Below, one piece after another: positions 49,047 to 58,509 of a stretch of 63,780 nt of DNA. Origin of the DNA: an uncultured Acidimicrobiaceae bacterium (GTDB lineage Bacteria > Actinomycetota > Acidimicrobiia > Acidimicrobiales > MedAcidi-G1); the NCBI GenBank assembly GCA_913030665.1, contig CAJWFS010000004.1, forward strand, positions 1 through 63,780. Direction: 5' to 3'. Both the position numbers and the translations under genes were made by a program. Under the pieces are notes generated by a model. It saw nothing but the letters and a program-made list of their open reading frames with translations, had not been told where the DNA came from and ran no database searches. Numbering within the stretch: the stretch's first letter is position 1; every line of letters starts with the position of its first letter.

Positions 49047-50315
49047 TCAGGGGAAGATTCCCCGCTGCTCGTACACGACCTGCAGGCGTCGGAGGGCCAC
49101 TGCGTAGGCGGCATCCCGGCGGGACGCGATCTCCAGCTCGGAACGGATGTCGACCACCTCGTCGCAGGCCTTCCACAGGATCTCCCGCAACTTGAAGTCC
49201 ACGTCTTCCAGGTCCCAGCGCTGTGCCGAACGGTTCTGCAACCACTCGAAGTACGAGACCACGACGCCACCGGCGTTCACCAGGATGTCTGGTAGCACGT
49301 CGATGCCGCGCTGTTCGAGGATCTTCTCCGCCTCCAGCGTCGTCGGACCGTTGGCTGCTTCGACCACGACCCGTGCCTGGATGCGTCCCACGTTCGCGGC
49401 GGTGACCTGGTTCTCCAGGGCGGCCGGCACGAGGATGTCGGCCGGCACCGACCAGAAGTCCTCGTCGTCGATCCACATGGCCTTCGGGAATCCGGCCACC
49501 GAGCCGTGTTCCCGGACCCAGTGGGCCAACTCGAAGGCGTCGATGCCGTCCTCATCCGTGATGGCCCCGGCGTGGTCGGCCACCGCCACGAGCCTGGCTC
49601 CGTGCACCTGCAGTATCCGTCCCGTTGCGCTGCCCACGTTGCCGAAGCCCTGGATGCTGACCGTGGCCCCGACCAGGTCGAAGCCGACCTCGTCGGCCCA
49701 GTGCTGGAGGCAGAACACGACCCCCTGTCCGGTGGCTTTCTCGCGGCCGGGGCTGCCTCCCGTCTCCAAGGTCTTGCCGGTGACGATCCGCTTCACGTTC
49801 TGGCGCTCCGTCGCCCCGGTGGAGTTGGCATACGTGTCCATCATCCAGACCATCGACTGGGCGTTGCTGCCCAGGTCGGGGGCGGGGATGTCGTGGTCGG
49901 GACCGATGTTGGTCCCCAGGGCGTGGGTGAACCGTCGGACCACCCGCTCCAACTCGTCGGCCTCGAGCGCTGTCGGGTCGAACGAGATGCCGCCCTTGGC
50001 ACCCCCGAACGGAATGTCGCAGAGGGCCGACTTCCATGTCATCCATGTGGCCAGGGCCTTGACCTCGTCCAGGTCCACCATCGGGTGGAACCTCACCCCG
50101 CCCTTGTACGGGCCCAGCAGGTTGCTGTGCTGGATCCGGTAGCCGCGGAACACCCGGTAGGACCCGTCGTTCATGAGGACCGGGAAGTTGACGATGATCT
50201 CGTTCTTGGGCTGCGAGAGGATCGACCTGAGGTCGCCGGGGAGGTCGATGATCTCGGCGCCACGGTTGAACTGGTCCAGGGCTGTGGCGAAGAGGCTGTT
50301 GCCGGTGTCGGTCAT
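49047..50315 (-). CDS. Glu/Leu/Phe/Val dehydrogenase (glutamate dehydrogenase type)
   Basis: A 422-residue amino-acid dehydrogenase, most like NAD-linked glutamate dehydrogenase, which interconverts glutamate and 2-oxoglutarate plus ammonia. Substrate-site lysines are in YKGGVRFHP and PFGGAKGGISFDP, the catalytic Asp in DIPAPDLGSNAQ, and the nucleotide fold in SIQGFGNVGSATG. ATG 50315 has GAGGGG upstream. A TAGCGT box (minus strand, 50370-50375) and the inverted repeat GGATC-N6-GATCC (50339-50354) lie in its leader. Leu or Val specificity is less likely given length but not excluded. Confidence 0.9.
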   Translation of the reverse strand: MTDTGNSLFATALDQFNRGAEIIDLPGDLRSILSQPKNEIIVNFPVLMNDGSYRVFRGYRIQHSNLLGPYKGGVRFHPMVDLDEVKALATWMTWKSALCDIPFGGAKGGISFDPTALEADELERVVRRFTHALGTNIGPDHDIPAPDLGSNAQSMVWMMDTYANSTGATERQNVKRIVTGKTLETGGSPGREKATGQGVVFCLQHWADEVGFDLVGATVSIQGFGNVGSATGRILQVHGARLVAVADHAGAITDEDGIDAFELAHWVREHGSVAGFPKAMWIDDEDFWSVPADILVPAALENQVTAANVGRIQARVVVEAANGPTTLEAEKILEQRGIDVLPDILVNAGGVVVSYFEWLQNRSAQRWDLEDVDFKLREILWKACDEVVDIRSELEIASRRDAAYAVALRRLQVVYEQRGIFP

Positions 50316-50406
50316 CGGGGACCCCTCGGGTCGGGCGAGGATCGCCGTTGATCCCCATGTTGCCCGGTGACGCTAGTCGCGGGCCTCCTGTGGCTGGTCC
50401 GGCGGT

Positions 50407-52770
50407 CTAGCGCCGTGCCGGCAATCGGTCGAGGAGCCGTGGTAGGACGGCCACCAGCAGGCCACCTACTGCCGTGCAGACCGCAGCGGTCAGCCACGCT
50501 GACGTGGGTGGAATCACCAGTTCGAAGTAGTCGCGGGGGAATGACCAGGCCATGGTGAGGGCATACCAGGCACCCATGGCGCCGGCCAGCCCGACCTTCC
50601 AGGGTCTGAGCGGGCGGCTTATGCCGAGCAGGACGACGAGGCTGATGCCCAGGAGCGTGAGGGTCGCCGAGGTGCGAGCTGCCTCCAGGGTGGCGTCGCT
50701 CCGGCGGACCACCTCGTAGGCCGCGAAGGTGGCGGCAGCGGCCGCCGTGCCGGCCGGCACGGCGTAGCGCAGCACCCGGGGCAGGAACCCCGGCCTGACG
50801 AGGGAGGCATCGGGAGCGAGGGCCAGGAAGAAGCCGGGTACCCCTACGGAGATGGTGCCGATGAGGGTCAGCTGCTTCGGCAGGAACGGGAACGGAACCC
50901 CGAACAGGCCCACCAGGGCGGTGAGCAGGACGGCGTAGGTGGCCTTGGTGATGAACAGGTTCGCCACCCGTTCGACGTTGTTGATGACCCGACGGCCTTC
51001 GGCCAGCACCCTGGGCAGCGTCGAGAACTGGTCGTCCAGCAGGACCAGCTGGGCGACCGCCCGGGATGCCGAGCTGCCCGAGCCCATGGCTATACCCATG
51101 TCGGCGTCCTTCAGGGCGAGCACGTCGTTCACGCCGTCGCCGGTCATGGCGACCGTGTGGCCCCGGGACTGCAGGGCGTCGATCATGGCCCGTTTCTGGT
51201 GTGGTGTGACACGCCCGAACACGGCCCCGGCGGCCACCGCATCGGCCAGGGCTTCCGGGTCGTCGGGGAGGTCCCTGGCGTCGATCCAATGGTCGGCTCC
51301 GGGTACGCCGGCCCGCCGGGCCACCGCGGCGACCGTGGCGGGGTGGTCGCCGGATATCACCTTGAGGCTCACGCCCTGTTCGGCGAACCACGCCAGGATC
51401 TCGGGTGCCTCGGGCCTGACCGTGTCCTCCAGGAGGATCAGGCACATCGGCAGTCGGGCTGCGGGAAGGGTCTCGGTACCACACGTGCCGGCACTCGAGC
51501 GGGTGAGCACGAGGACCCGCTGGCCCGTCTCGGCCAACTCGGCGACCCGCTCACGCGCAACCGCCCACTCACCCTTCGGTAGGAGGATGTCGGGTGCTCC
51601 CAGGTGAAAGGTGGCCCTGCTGTCGAAGTCGGCTGCCGCCCACTTGCGGGCCGACGAGAACGGAACGGTCGTCGTGGCGGTCCAGTCGGGTGCATCCAGG
51701 GCGGAGGCCAGGGCGGCGAGCGTGGCGTTGGGGGCGGGGTCGACCGCTGCCATGGCGCCCACGGCTCCGGCTGCCTCGTCGGCAGTGGTGGCGCCGATCG
51801 TCTCGATGCCGGCGAAGGCGATATCGCCGGTGGTGATCGTGCCGGTCTTGTCCAGGCAGAGGATGTCGACCCGGGCCAGGAGCTCCACCGAGGCCAGCTC
51901 GCGAGCCAGGGCCTTGCGCCTTGCTAGGGCGACCACCCCGACGATGAACGAGAGGCTGGTCAGCAGGACCAGGCCGTCCGGGACCATGGCGACGGCGGCG
52001 GCCACCGTGCCCCGTAGCGCCTCCTCCCAGAGGTCCTCGGTGACGAGGAGCCGGAGCAGGAGCAGGCCTGCGGCCGGGGGGATGATCACGGTCAGCCACC
52101 GGAGGATGGAGTTCACTCCCGACCGGAGCTCGCTGTCGACCAGGGTGAATCGCCTGGCCTCTTCGGCGAGGGCGGCGGCATACGACTCGGAGCCGATCCC
52201 TGTCGCCCGGACGTGCCCCGTGCCGGCCGCCACGAAGCTTCCAGACAGGACCCTGTCACCGACCGTCTTGTCCACCGGGTCGGCTTCACCGGTCAGGAGG
52301 GATTCGTCCACCTCCAGGCCGAGGGCGTCGACGACCACGCCGTCCACCACGACCTGGTCTCCGGGTCGCAGTTCCAGCAGGTCGTCCGCCACCACGCTTG
52401 ACACGTCGATGTCGATGGCAGTTCCGTCCCGTACCGCCCTGGCTCCGGGAGCCGAGAGGACGGCGAGGTTGGTGAGGGTGCGTCGGGCCCGAAGTTCCTG
52501 GACGGTCCCGATGATGCTGTTCGAGACGATCACCCCGGCGAAGAGGGCATCGCCTGGGAATCCGGCCACGAGGATCAGCGCGAACAGGGCGCCCATGATG
52601 GCGTTGATCGGGGTAAGGACGTTGGCCCGGAAGATCTCTCTGGTCGTCCTGACCGGAGCGTCCGGTACGTCGTTCACCCGGCCGTCGGCGAGGCGTTCGG
52701 CCACCTCAGCAGTGGTGAGGCCGGTAAGGGCTGGCGCGTCCTGCACGGTCGTCTTCGGTGTGTTGTCCAC
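50407..52770 (-). CDS. Cation-transporting P-type ATPase (CtpE-like)
   Basis: A 787-residue ion pump. The phosphorylated Asp307 lies in CLDKTGTITTG, the actuator motif is LTGEADPV, and TGDGVNDVLALKDAD is the hinge. The helix-4 motif VPDGLVLLTS resembles mycobacterial CtpE, proposed to handle calcium; no metal-binding N-terminal domain or CPC motif is present, so copper or zinc is unlikely. About ten membrane helices are visible. The GTG at 52770 lies eight bases after TACGAT, in leaderless style. Confidence 0.88.
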   Translation of the reverse strand: MDNTPKTTVQDAPALTGLTTAEVAERLADGRVNDVPDAPVRTTREIFRANVLTPINAIMGALFALILVAGFPGDALFAGVIVSNSIIGTVQELRARRTLTNLAVLSAPGARAVRDGTAIDIDVSSVVADDLLELRPGDQVVVDGVVVDALGLEVDESLLTGEADPVDKTVGDRVLSGSFVAAGTGHVRATGIGSESYAAALAEEARRFTLVDSELRSGVNSILRWLTVIIPPAAGLLLLRLLVTEDLWEEALRGTVAAAVAMVPDGLVLLTSLSFIVGVVALARRKALARELASVELLARVDILCLDKTGTITTGDIAFAGIETIGATTADEAAGAVGAMAAVDPAPNATLAALASALDAPDWTATTTVPFSSARKWAAADFDSRATFHLGAPDILLPKGEWAVARERVAELAETGQRVLVLTRSSAGTCGTETLPAARLPMCLILLEDTVRPEAPEILAWFAEQGVSLKVISGDHPATVAAVARRAGVPGADHWIDARDLPDDPEALADAVAAGAVFGRVTPHQKRAMIDALQSRGHTVAMTGDGVNDVLALKDADMGIAMGSGSSASRAVAQLVLLDDQFSTLPRVLAEGRRVINNVERVANLFITKATYAVLLTALVGLFGVPFPFLPKQLTLIGTISVGVPGFFLALAPDASLVRPGFLPRVLRYAVPAGTAAAAATFAAYEVVRRSDATLEAARTSATLTLLGISLVVLLGISRPLRPWKVGLAGAMGAWYALTMAWSFPRDYFELVIPPTSAWLTAAVCTAVGGLLVAVLPRLLDRLPARR

Positions 52771-52817
52771 GGTGGCCGATCGTAGGTGGGGTGGGTGTGA
52801 AGTGTGGGCGCGACCGG

Positions 52818-53579
52818 TCAGGACCGGTCGTCCTCGAACCGGTACCGGTCCTCGACCATCGTCAGGCGATGCCTGGCGCCCGGCATGGTCGGATCGTTCG
52901 TCTCGTATCCGCCGTCGCCCTCCCACATGGCGACCGGACCGTTGTCGGTACGCGCCATGTGCGTCTCGTAGAGGGCCGGCTCGGCTGCCTCCATGTCGGC
53001 CAGTGCACCGGCGACGTCGGTGTAGCGGGCCAACTGGTTCAGCGTCACCCAGGTGGGCGGTGCCAACTCGATCGCGCCGGCATCGCGCCGGTCCATCGCA
53101 TCGGCTGGACGCATCCACTCGTGGTCGGTGATCTCGCCGTCGTCTATGGCGACCGACCCGGCGTCGCCCTCCAGGCGGGCGGCGAAGAAGAAGGTGTCGA
53201 ACCGCTTGGGCATGACGGTTGGCGGTCTCCAGCGGGCGAACCAGGCCATTTCGTCCGGGTCTACGGTCACCGATGCCTCTTCGGCCGCCTCCCTCGCCGC
53301 TGCTGCTGAGGCCGTGGCCAGCTCGTCGGGCCTACCGTTCTCGTCGAGGACCTCGTCGGCGTCGTCGATGCGGCCACCTGGGAACACCCACATGCCGCCG
53401 AAGGCGATCTTCGAGTTCTTGTGGAGCATCAGGGTCTCGAGGCCGTCAGGGGTGTCCCTCAGGACGATGACGGTGGCTGCCGGGATGAGTTCCGTCGAGC
53501 CGTGCTCGTCGTGGTGTGTGGTAAAGGCGTCGTATCGCTTGTGGTCGCGGTGCTCCCGGCCTGCCAGGCCGTCGATCAT
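52818..53579 (-). CDS. Nudix hydrolase (NUDT7/NUDT19-like)
   Basis: A 253-residue protein. The Nudix box is split by an insertion: FPGGRIDDADE, about 17 residues, then AAAREAAEEASV with the metal-binding REXXEE. That layout is typical of the NUDT7/NUDT19 group, which cleaves CoA derivatives, and it suits the CoA-transferase gene with which it overlaps by four bases (ATGA). Trimming acyl-CoA or CoA is a fair guess. Confidence 0.83.
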   Translation of the reverse strand: MIDGLAGREHRDHKRYDAFTTHHDEHGSTELIPAATVIVLRDTPDGLETLMLHKNSKIAFGGMWVFPGGRIDDADEVLDENGRPDELATASAAAAREAAEEASVTVDPDEMAWFARWRPPTVMPKRFDTFFFAARLEGDAGSVAIDDGEITDHEWMRPADAMDRRDAGAIELAPPTWVTLNQLARYTDVAGALADMEAAEPALYETHMARTDNGPVAMWEGDGGYETNDPTMPGARHRLTMVEDRYRFEDDRS

Positions 53580-54763
53580 CCGACCACCCCTGCCGCTCGC
53601 AGTTCGTCGATTCGATCAGAGCGACCGGTCTCGGCCAGGATCTCGTCGGAGTGCTGGCCGAGCGTCGGGGCGGCCGGTTCACGGAGCTCGGTCGGAGTGC
53701 CGTGGAATCGGGTGGGTGGCCGGTGGTGTCGCACCCGACCAGCCGCCGGATGGTCGAACTCGGAGAAGACCCCGTTTGCGATCACCTGCGGATCGTTCTG
53801 GATCTCGTCGACGGCACGCACGATCCCGAACGGCACCTGGTTGGCCTCCAGCAGTGCCTCGGCCTCTGACACGGTGAGCCTCGTTGCGTTCTGGCGCACG
53901 GCACGGTGGACGGCCATCGCCTTTTCGCGGTTGGTGGTCCGGTCCCTTATGGTTGCGAGACCGGGATCCGAGCTGTCCACGCCCATTGCCCGGGCCAGGC
54001 CGTGGAACTCCTTGTCGGTGGGAACCGCCACGGCGGCGAAACCGCCGTCTAAGGCCAGCGGGGTGTTGTTGGCGGCAACCGATTGGGGTCCGGAATGGTC
54101 CCCGTCCAAGATGACCTCGTGGTCGGCACCGTCCACGAACAGGAAGGCGATGCAGGCATCCAGCATGCTCAACTCCATGTGCTGGCCGCCGGCGCCCCGA
54201 CTCCGTGCGAAGAGGGCCGCTGTGATGGCCTGGCAGGCCGTGTAGGCGGTGACCTTGTCGCACACAAGTTGCTTGAGGAACTTGGGCTGGTCGTCGTTGA
54301 GGCCGGTCTGGCTGGCCGCCAGGCCTGACTGCGCCTGGATGACCGTGTCGTAGACACGGCGGTGGCTGTAGGGGCCGCTGGTTCCAAAGCCGGTGAGGTC
54401 TGCGTAGACGATGTCGGGTCGGATGGACCGTATGTCCTCGTAGGCGACGCCCAGGCGTTCCGCCACGCCGGGTCGGAAGTTCTGGACCAGCACGTCAGCG
54501 TCGGCGACCAGGTCCCGGAGGATGGCCAGGCCGTCGGCCTGACGGAGGTCCAGCACGATCGACCGCTTGCCCCTGTTGGCGGCCTGGAACATCGCCGAGA
54601 TCCCGGCGACCGTGCTGCCCAGCCATCGAACCACGTCGCCGGTGGGCGCCTGCTCGACCTTGACGCAGTCGGCGCCCTGGTCGACGAGCATCCCAGCGGC
54701 CAGCGGGCCGGTGATGGCGACGGACAGGTCCACGATCCTGATTCCGTCGAGGGGCCCGCTCAT
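53576..54763 (-). CDS. CoA-transferase family III (CaiB/BaiF)
   Basis: A 395-residue family III CoA-transferase, second of the window. Typical parts are LDGIRIVDLSVAITGPLA, QGADCVKVEQAPTGD, NRGKRSIVLDL and the catalytic Asp in VYDTVIQAQSG. The ATG at 54763 lies six bases after TACCGT. Its stop overlaps the start of the Nudix gene. Alpha-methylacyl-CoA racemases belong to the same fold, but the active-site pattern here suits a transferase better. Confidence 0.88.
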   Translation of the reverse strand: MSGPLDGIRIVDLSVAITGPLAAGMLVDQGADCVKVEQAPTGDVVRWLGSTVAGISAMFQAANRGKRSIVLDLRQADGLAILRDLVADADVLVQNFRPGVAERLGVAYEDIRSIRPDIVYADLTGFGTSGPYSHRRVYDTVIQAQSGLAASQTGLNDDQPKFLKQLVCDKVTAYTACQAITAALFARSRGAGGQHMELSMLDACIAFLFVDGADHEVILDGDHSGPQSVAANNTPLALDGGFAAVAVPTDKEFHGLARAMGVDSSDPGLATIRDRTTNREKAMAVHRAVRQNATRLTVSEAEALLEANQVPFGIVRAVDEIQNDPQVIANGVFSEFDHPAAGRVRHHRPPTRFHGTPTELREPAAPTLGQHSDEILAETGRSDRIDELRAAGVVG

Positions 54764-54794
54764 GGGTCGACGGTACCCGTGGCTTACCGGAGTG

Positions 54795-54816
54795 GGCGTG
54801 CCGGGCGGGGCACGCC
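54795..54816. promoter_or_regulatory. Inverted repeat between divergent CoA-transferase and SDR genes
   Basis: GGCGTGCC (54795-54802) and GGCACGCC (54809-54816) are perfectly complementary with a six-base gap, in the 155-base divergent region. It could be an operator for either gene. The leftward start is 32 bases away. Confidence 0.35.
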
Positions 54817-54918
54817 ATCGGCCCCGACGGCAGGGGTGCCCGACTGCGACTGTTGGCCCGGCATGGGCTTACCGTCTGGGCACAGAGACAGGTGGCCGGT
54901 GGACTACGGGGGTACTTC

Positions 54919-55740
54919 ATGCTCGAGGAACTGGACGGACGGGTGGCCGTGGTCACCGGGGCGGCTTCGGGCATTGGCCTGGCCATGTCGGAGGCCTTCC
55001 TCGCCGAGGGCATGCAGGTTGTCCTCTCGGACCGCGACGAGGCTTCCCTCGACGCCCAGGTGGCTAGGTTGGCCGAAGCCGGAGGTTCGGTCTCCGGGGT
55101 GGTCTGTGACGTGGTCGATCCGGAGGCCGTCGCCGCCCTGGCCGATGCCGCCTGGGACCGCTACGGAGCCGTGCACCTCCTGTGCAACAACGCAGGCGTG
55201 GGTCCTGCAGGGCCGATGCTGCAGACGACGCCGGCGGAATGGCGGTGGACCTTCGACGTGAACGTCCTCGGCGTGGCACACGGCGTCACGACCTTCGCCC
55301 CACGCATGGTGGCTGCCGGCGAGGGGCACATAGTGAACGTGGCATCCCAGGCCGGTGTCATGACCACCGAGCTGCTGGGCATGTACTGCGCCTCGAAGCA
55401 CGCCGTGGTCGGCCTCTCCGAGGCGCTATACCGCGAGCTGGAGCCGACTCCCGTTGGAGTGTCCTGCCTCTGCCCGGAACTCGTCCGGACGGAGATCTTC
55501 GACGTGGGCCGGCTCCGGCCCGACTGGGTGGACGTACACGGGTCCAGTGGGGCGACGCAGGCGGCCCTCGGCGAGATTCTGGACGAACGTGGGATCGAGC
55601 CGGCCGAGGTGGCGGCCCGGGTGGTCGAGGCCGTGAGATCCGGTCGGTTCTGGATCTTCACCCACGACGTCACGCTGGGGATGGCCATGCGAAGGTTCGA
55701 GGACCTTCAGGCGGACCGGAACCCGACGATCATCGGCTAG
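54919..55740 (+). CDS. Short-chain dehydrogenase/reductase
   Basis: A 273-residue classical SDR: TGAASGIGLAM for the cofactor, NNAGVGPAGP, the Ser in VASQAG and the catalytic YCASK. The C-terminal region is longer than in FabG types and ends in a helix. Substrate unknown. Residues around Asp (LSDRDEASLD) suggest NAD preference. It is divergent from a CoA-transferase operon; the ATG at 54919 follows a run of G residues that may serve as ribosome binding site. Confidence 0.88.
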   Translation: MLEELDGRVAVVTGAASGIGLAMSEAFLAEGMQVVLSDRDEASLDAQVARLAEAGGSVSGVVCDVVDPEAVAALADAAWDRYGAVHLLCNNAGVGPAGPMLQTTPAEWRWTFDVNVLGVAHGVTTFAPRMVAAGEGHIVNVASQAGVMTTELLGMYCASKHAVVGLSEALYRELEPTPVGVSCLCPELVRTEIFDVGRLRPDWVDVHGSSGATQAALGEILDERGIEPAEVAARVVEAVRSGRFWIFTHDVTLGMAMRRFEDLQADRNPTIIG

Positions 55741-55758
55741 GTGCCTGTTCGGGTGGCC

Positions 55759-56184
55759 TCAGAAGGGAGCGCGGTCGAACCAGGCGGATTCCTCGCGGAG
55801 TCGCCGGCTGCGCCATCCGTCGGCCGTTCGCACCAGGTCGTGGTGGTACCAGCCGCCCGTGAACCAGGTATCGCCGCCCGGTAGCCGCATCGGGTTGTTG
55901 AACATGGCGGTCACCCGGGCGGTGTCGCCGTCCACCTCGACCTCCAGGTTGGCCACCAGGTGCTGGGTCATCTCGAAGCCGGACAGCACCTCGTCCAGGA
56001 ACGCCACGACCTCGTCCACGGTTCCGGCGATTCCGCCTGCCGACGTGTAGTCGATCTCGGCGTCGGTCGTGAACACGGTCCGGTAGAGGTCCCAGTTGCG
56101 GCGGTCCACGGCGGTGGCGTAGCGAGTCAGCAGGTCCCCAATGGCCACCCGGTCTGTGAGCAGTCTGATCGGATCGATGGTCAT
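55759..56184 (-). CDS. SnoaL-like/NTF2-fold protein
   Basis: A 141-residue protein of the cone-shaped NTF2-like fold. The start (LLTDRVAIGDLLTRYATAVDRRNWDLYRTVF type helices and FTTDAEIDYTSAGG) and the repeated strands (TARVTAMFNNPM, WFTGGWYHHDLVRT) match the SnoaL_4 group often found beside steroid or aromatic degradation genes. Asp and His residues that could act in isomerisation or dehydration are present (DRRNW, YHHDL). The ATG lies six bases after TAGATT. It is divergent from the P450 gene. Confidence 0.82.
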   Translation of the reverse strand: MTIDPIRLLTDRVAIGDLLTRYATAVDRRNWDLYRTVFTTDAEIDYTSAGGIAGTVDEVVAFLDEVLSGFEMTQHLVANLEVEVDGDTARVTAMFNNPMRLPGGDTWFTGGWYHHDLVRTADGWRSRRLREESAWFDRAPF

Positions 56185-56246
56185 GGCCCGAATCTAAGCG
56201 GCCGACGGCTACCGGCCCGGATCGGGAGGGAGGCCGATGCACCGCG

Positions 56247-56252
56247 TAGGTT
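56247..56252 (+). promoter_or_regulatory. -10 box of the cytochrome P450 gene (leaderless promoter)
   Basis: TAGGTT ends seven bases before the ATG at 56260. No ribosome binding site. The opposite-strand TAGATT of the SnoaL-like gene lies about 55 bases away. Confidence 0.45.
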
Positions 56253-56259
56253 CGGGCCG

Positions 56260-57522
56260 ATGGGATCCACCGACGCTGACCTTGCCGAAATCGACCTCTC
56301 CGACGTCGACCCGTTCTGGTCGGGGCCGATGGTCGACCGGTACGCGGGTTTCGCCACCCTTCGCCGGGAGGACCCGATCCGCTTCTTCGCCGAGGTGGGG
56401 AACGACTTCCTTCCGGCAGGGCCCGGCTACTGGGCCATCACCCGCCATGCCGACGTGATCGAGGCCAGCCGCCACCCGGAGTGGTTCTGCTCGGGAGAGG
56501 GAACCAACATCTCCGACCTGCCACCGGAGTTCCGCGAGTTCTTCGGGTCCATGATCTCCATGGACGACCCCCGCCACGCCCGACTCCGCAAGGTGGTGTC
56601 GGCCGGCTTCACGCCGCGCATGATGCGTTCCCTCGAGGACGGCGTAGAGCGGACGGCCGCAGCGATCGTGGATGACGTGGCTGAACGTGGAGAGTGCGAC
56701 TTCGTGACCGAGGTGGCGGCCCGCCTTCCGCTGGCGGTCATCTGCGACATGATGGGAATCGCCCCTGATCGCTACGACGAGGTGTTCAACCACTCCAACG
56801 TCGTGCTCAGCCAGGGCGACCCGGAGTACATCCCGGTGGATGTCAACCCCCTGGAGGCGCTGCTGGGCGCCGGCGCCGGCCTGGCGGCCATCATGCACGA
56901 GACGGCCGAGGGCCGACGCGGTGGTGACGGCCAGGACCTCACCTCGCTGCTTGTGAACGCCGAGGTGGATGGCGAGCGCCTCTCCGCCGACGAGTTGGCG
57001 TCGTTCTTCGTGCTGCTCTGCGTGGCCGGCAACGAGACGACCCGCAACGCCATCTCGTGGGGCCTGCACTACCTGACCGGGAACCCCGACCAGCGCACCA
57101 TCTGGCTGGCTGACATCGACGGTGTGACGCCGACCGCTGTGGAGGAGATCGTCCGGATGGCCAGCCCGGTCACCCACTTCCGGAGGACGGTGACCACCGA
57201 CGGCGTGCGGCTGGGGGGCCACGAGTTCAAGGCTGGCGAGAAGGTGGTGCTCTGGTACAACTCGGCCAACCGGGACGAGGCGGTGTTCGATGGTCCCGAC
57301 CGGTTCGACGTGAGGCGTGACCCCAATCCACACGTCGGCTTCGGTGGTCCCGGCCCCCACTTCTGTCTGGGGGCGCACCTTGCCCGGCGGGAGGTGGGCG
57401 TGATGTTCCGGCACCTGCTCACCAGGTTGCCCGACATCCGTTCGACCGCCGAGCCGGACCTGCTGCGAACCAACTTCGTGAACGGGATCAAGCACCTGCC
57501 GTGTGCGTGGACTCCGGCCTGA
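56260..57522 (+). CDS. Cytochrome P450 (CYP125/CYP142-like)
   Basis: A 420-residue soluble P450 monooxygenase. The oxygen-activating I helix reads AGNETTRN, the ExxR motif is EEIVR and the heme loop is GFGGPGPHFCLGAHLARRE with Cys369. That heme loop is typical of actinobacterial CYP125, CYP142 and CYP124 enzymes that oxidise the side chain of sterols or other isoprenoids. Redox partners are not encoded nearby. The ATG at 56260 is leaderless in style. Confidence 0.92.
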   Translation: MGSTDADLAEIDLSDVDPFWSGPMVDRYAGFATLRREDPIRFFAEVGNDFLPAGPGYWAITRHADVIEASRHPEWFCSGEGTNISDLPPEFREFFGSMISMDDPRHARLRKVVSAGFTPRMMRSLEDGVERTAAAIVDDVAERGECDFVTEVAARLPLAVICDMMGIAPDRYDEVFNHSNVVLSQGDPEYIPVDVNPLEALLGAGAGLAAIMHETAEGRRGGDGQDLTSLLVNAEVDGERLSADELASFFVLLCVAGNETTRNAISWGLHYLTGNPDQRTIWLADIDGVTPTAVEEIVRMASPVTHFRRTVTTDGVRLGGHEFKAGEKVVLWYNSANRDEAVFDGPDRFDVRRDPNPHVGFGGPGPHFCLGAHLARREVGVMFRHLLTRLPDIRSTAEPDLLRTNFVNGIKHLPCAWTPA

Positions 57523-57578
57523 GCGCTGCCTGCGCCTGCGGGCTCCTCACGGCGTAGGCGTTCGCCCGTGCGTGGGTC

Positions 57579-58499
57579 TCAGCAGTCGGCCGGGCCTGTC
57601 CGTTGGTCCAGCATGGCCACCATGCCGTCCCGCCAGCCAACGGTGCATGGACCCGTGAGCGAGAGACGCTTCGTCGGGTCGGCGGCACTTCCCGGCTGGC
57701 TGCCCGGAAGGTCGTAGTAGGACAGCTCGGGTTCGATCCCGAGGCGTTCGCCGAACAGGGCGCACCACTGTTCGGCCGTCACCGTCTCGTCCCCGCACCA
57801 GTTCACGATCGTGGCCGGTGCCGACGCAGCGTCCAGCAGCGGCGCCACCTGCCCAGCCAGGTCCTCCTCGTGGATCGGGGTGTACGGGGACTGGTCGGGG
57901 GATCGCAGGAGAACAGCGTGGCCGGCTGCGATCGCGTCGCAGTGGTAGGCGGGGAGGCCGCCGTTGGGTCCGTAGCTGGCGTTGATCCGGGCGATGGTCG
58001 TCGGCAGGTCCAGTGCCCGCGCCATGGTGCGCGCGACCGCCTCCTGGCCGACCTTTGAGACGGCGTAGGTCGGGCTGTGTGGTGCCGTCGGAACGCCCAG
58101 GGGGTCGGTCTCCAGATAGGCGTGCCAGGGGTCCTCGTTGGGCCGGTAGACGGTGTTCGTGGAGGCGATGAGGGCTGCCTCGGCGTGCCGGCAGTGCGCC
58201 ATGAGCAGTCCGGTGGCCTCGGCGTTGGCCCGCATCGCCCGGTCGAAGTCGGGGGCCGGACCCTGCCAGGCGGCGAAGTGGACGAGGTGGGTGAAGTCCG
58301 TCGGCAGGTCCCCGTAGTCGCCGGTCTCCAGGTCGGCCATGTGGGGGTGGACCCCTATGGCCTCGGCCCGCTCCCGACTGCCATCGGCCGAGTAGCGGGC
58401 CACCCCCCACACCTCGTTGTCAAGTGCAAGGAATCTGGCCACTGGATGGCCGATCTGGCCGGTCAGGCCGGTGATGAGGATCTTGCGGTCCGAGGGCAT
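57579..58499 (-). CDS. NAD-dependent epimerase/dehydratase family protein
   Basis: A 306-residue extended SDR. The cofactor motif is ITGLTGQIGHPVARFL, the Ser is in ASTNTVYRP and the catalytic YxxxK is YAVSK. Such proteins act on nucleotide sugars or related alcohols. The start at ATG 58499 follows TAGCGT by seven bases. It lies ten bases after the beta-propeller gene on the same strand, suggesting joint work on a carbohydrate or a glycoside-like compound. Confidence 0.8.
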   Translation of the reverse strand: MPSDRKILITGLTGQIGHPVARFLALDNEVWGVARYSADGSRERAEAIGVHPHMADLETGDYGDLPTDFTHLVHFAAWQGPAPDFDRAMRANAEATGLLMAHCRHAEAALIASTNTVYRPNEDPWHAYLETDPLGVPTAPHSPTYAVSKVGQEAVARTMARALDLPTTIARINASYGPNGGLPAYHCDAIAAGHAVLLRSPDQSPYTPIHEEDLAGQVAPLLDAASAPATIVNWCGDETVTAEQWCALFGERLGIEPELSYYDLPGSQPGSAADPTKRLSLTGPCTVGWRDGMVAMLDQRTGPADC

Positions 58500-58509
58500 G
58501 GCCCTGACG

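Noticed and set aside
50407-52770. Copper or potassium pump identity for the P-type ATPase
   Set aside because: No CPC motif, no metal-binding N-terminal domain and no kdp neighbours; the helix-4 motif fits the CtpE type instead.
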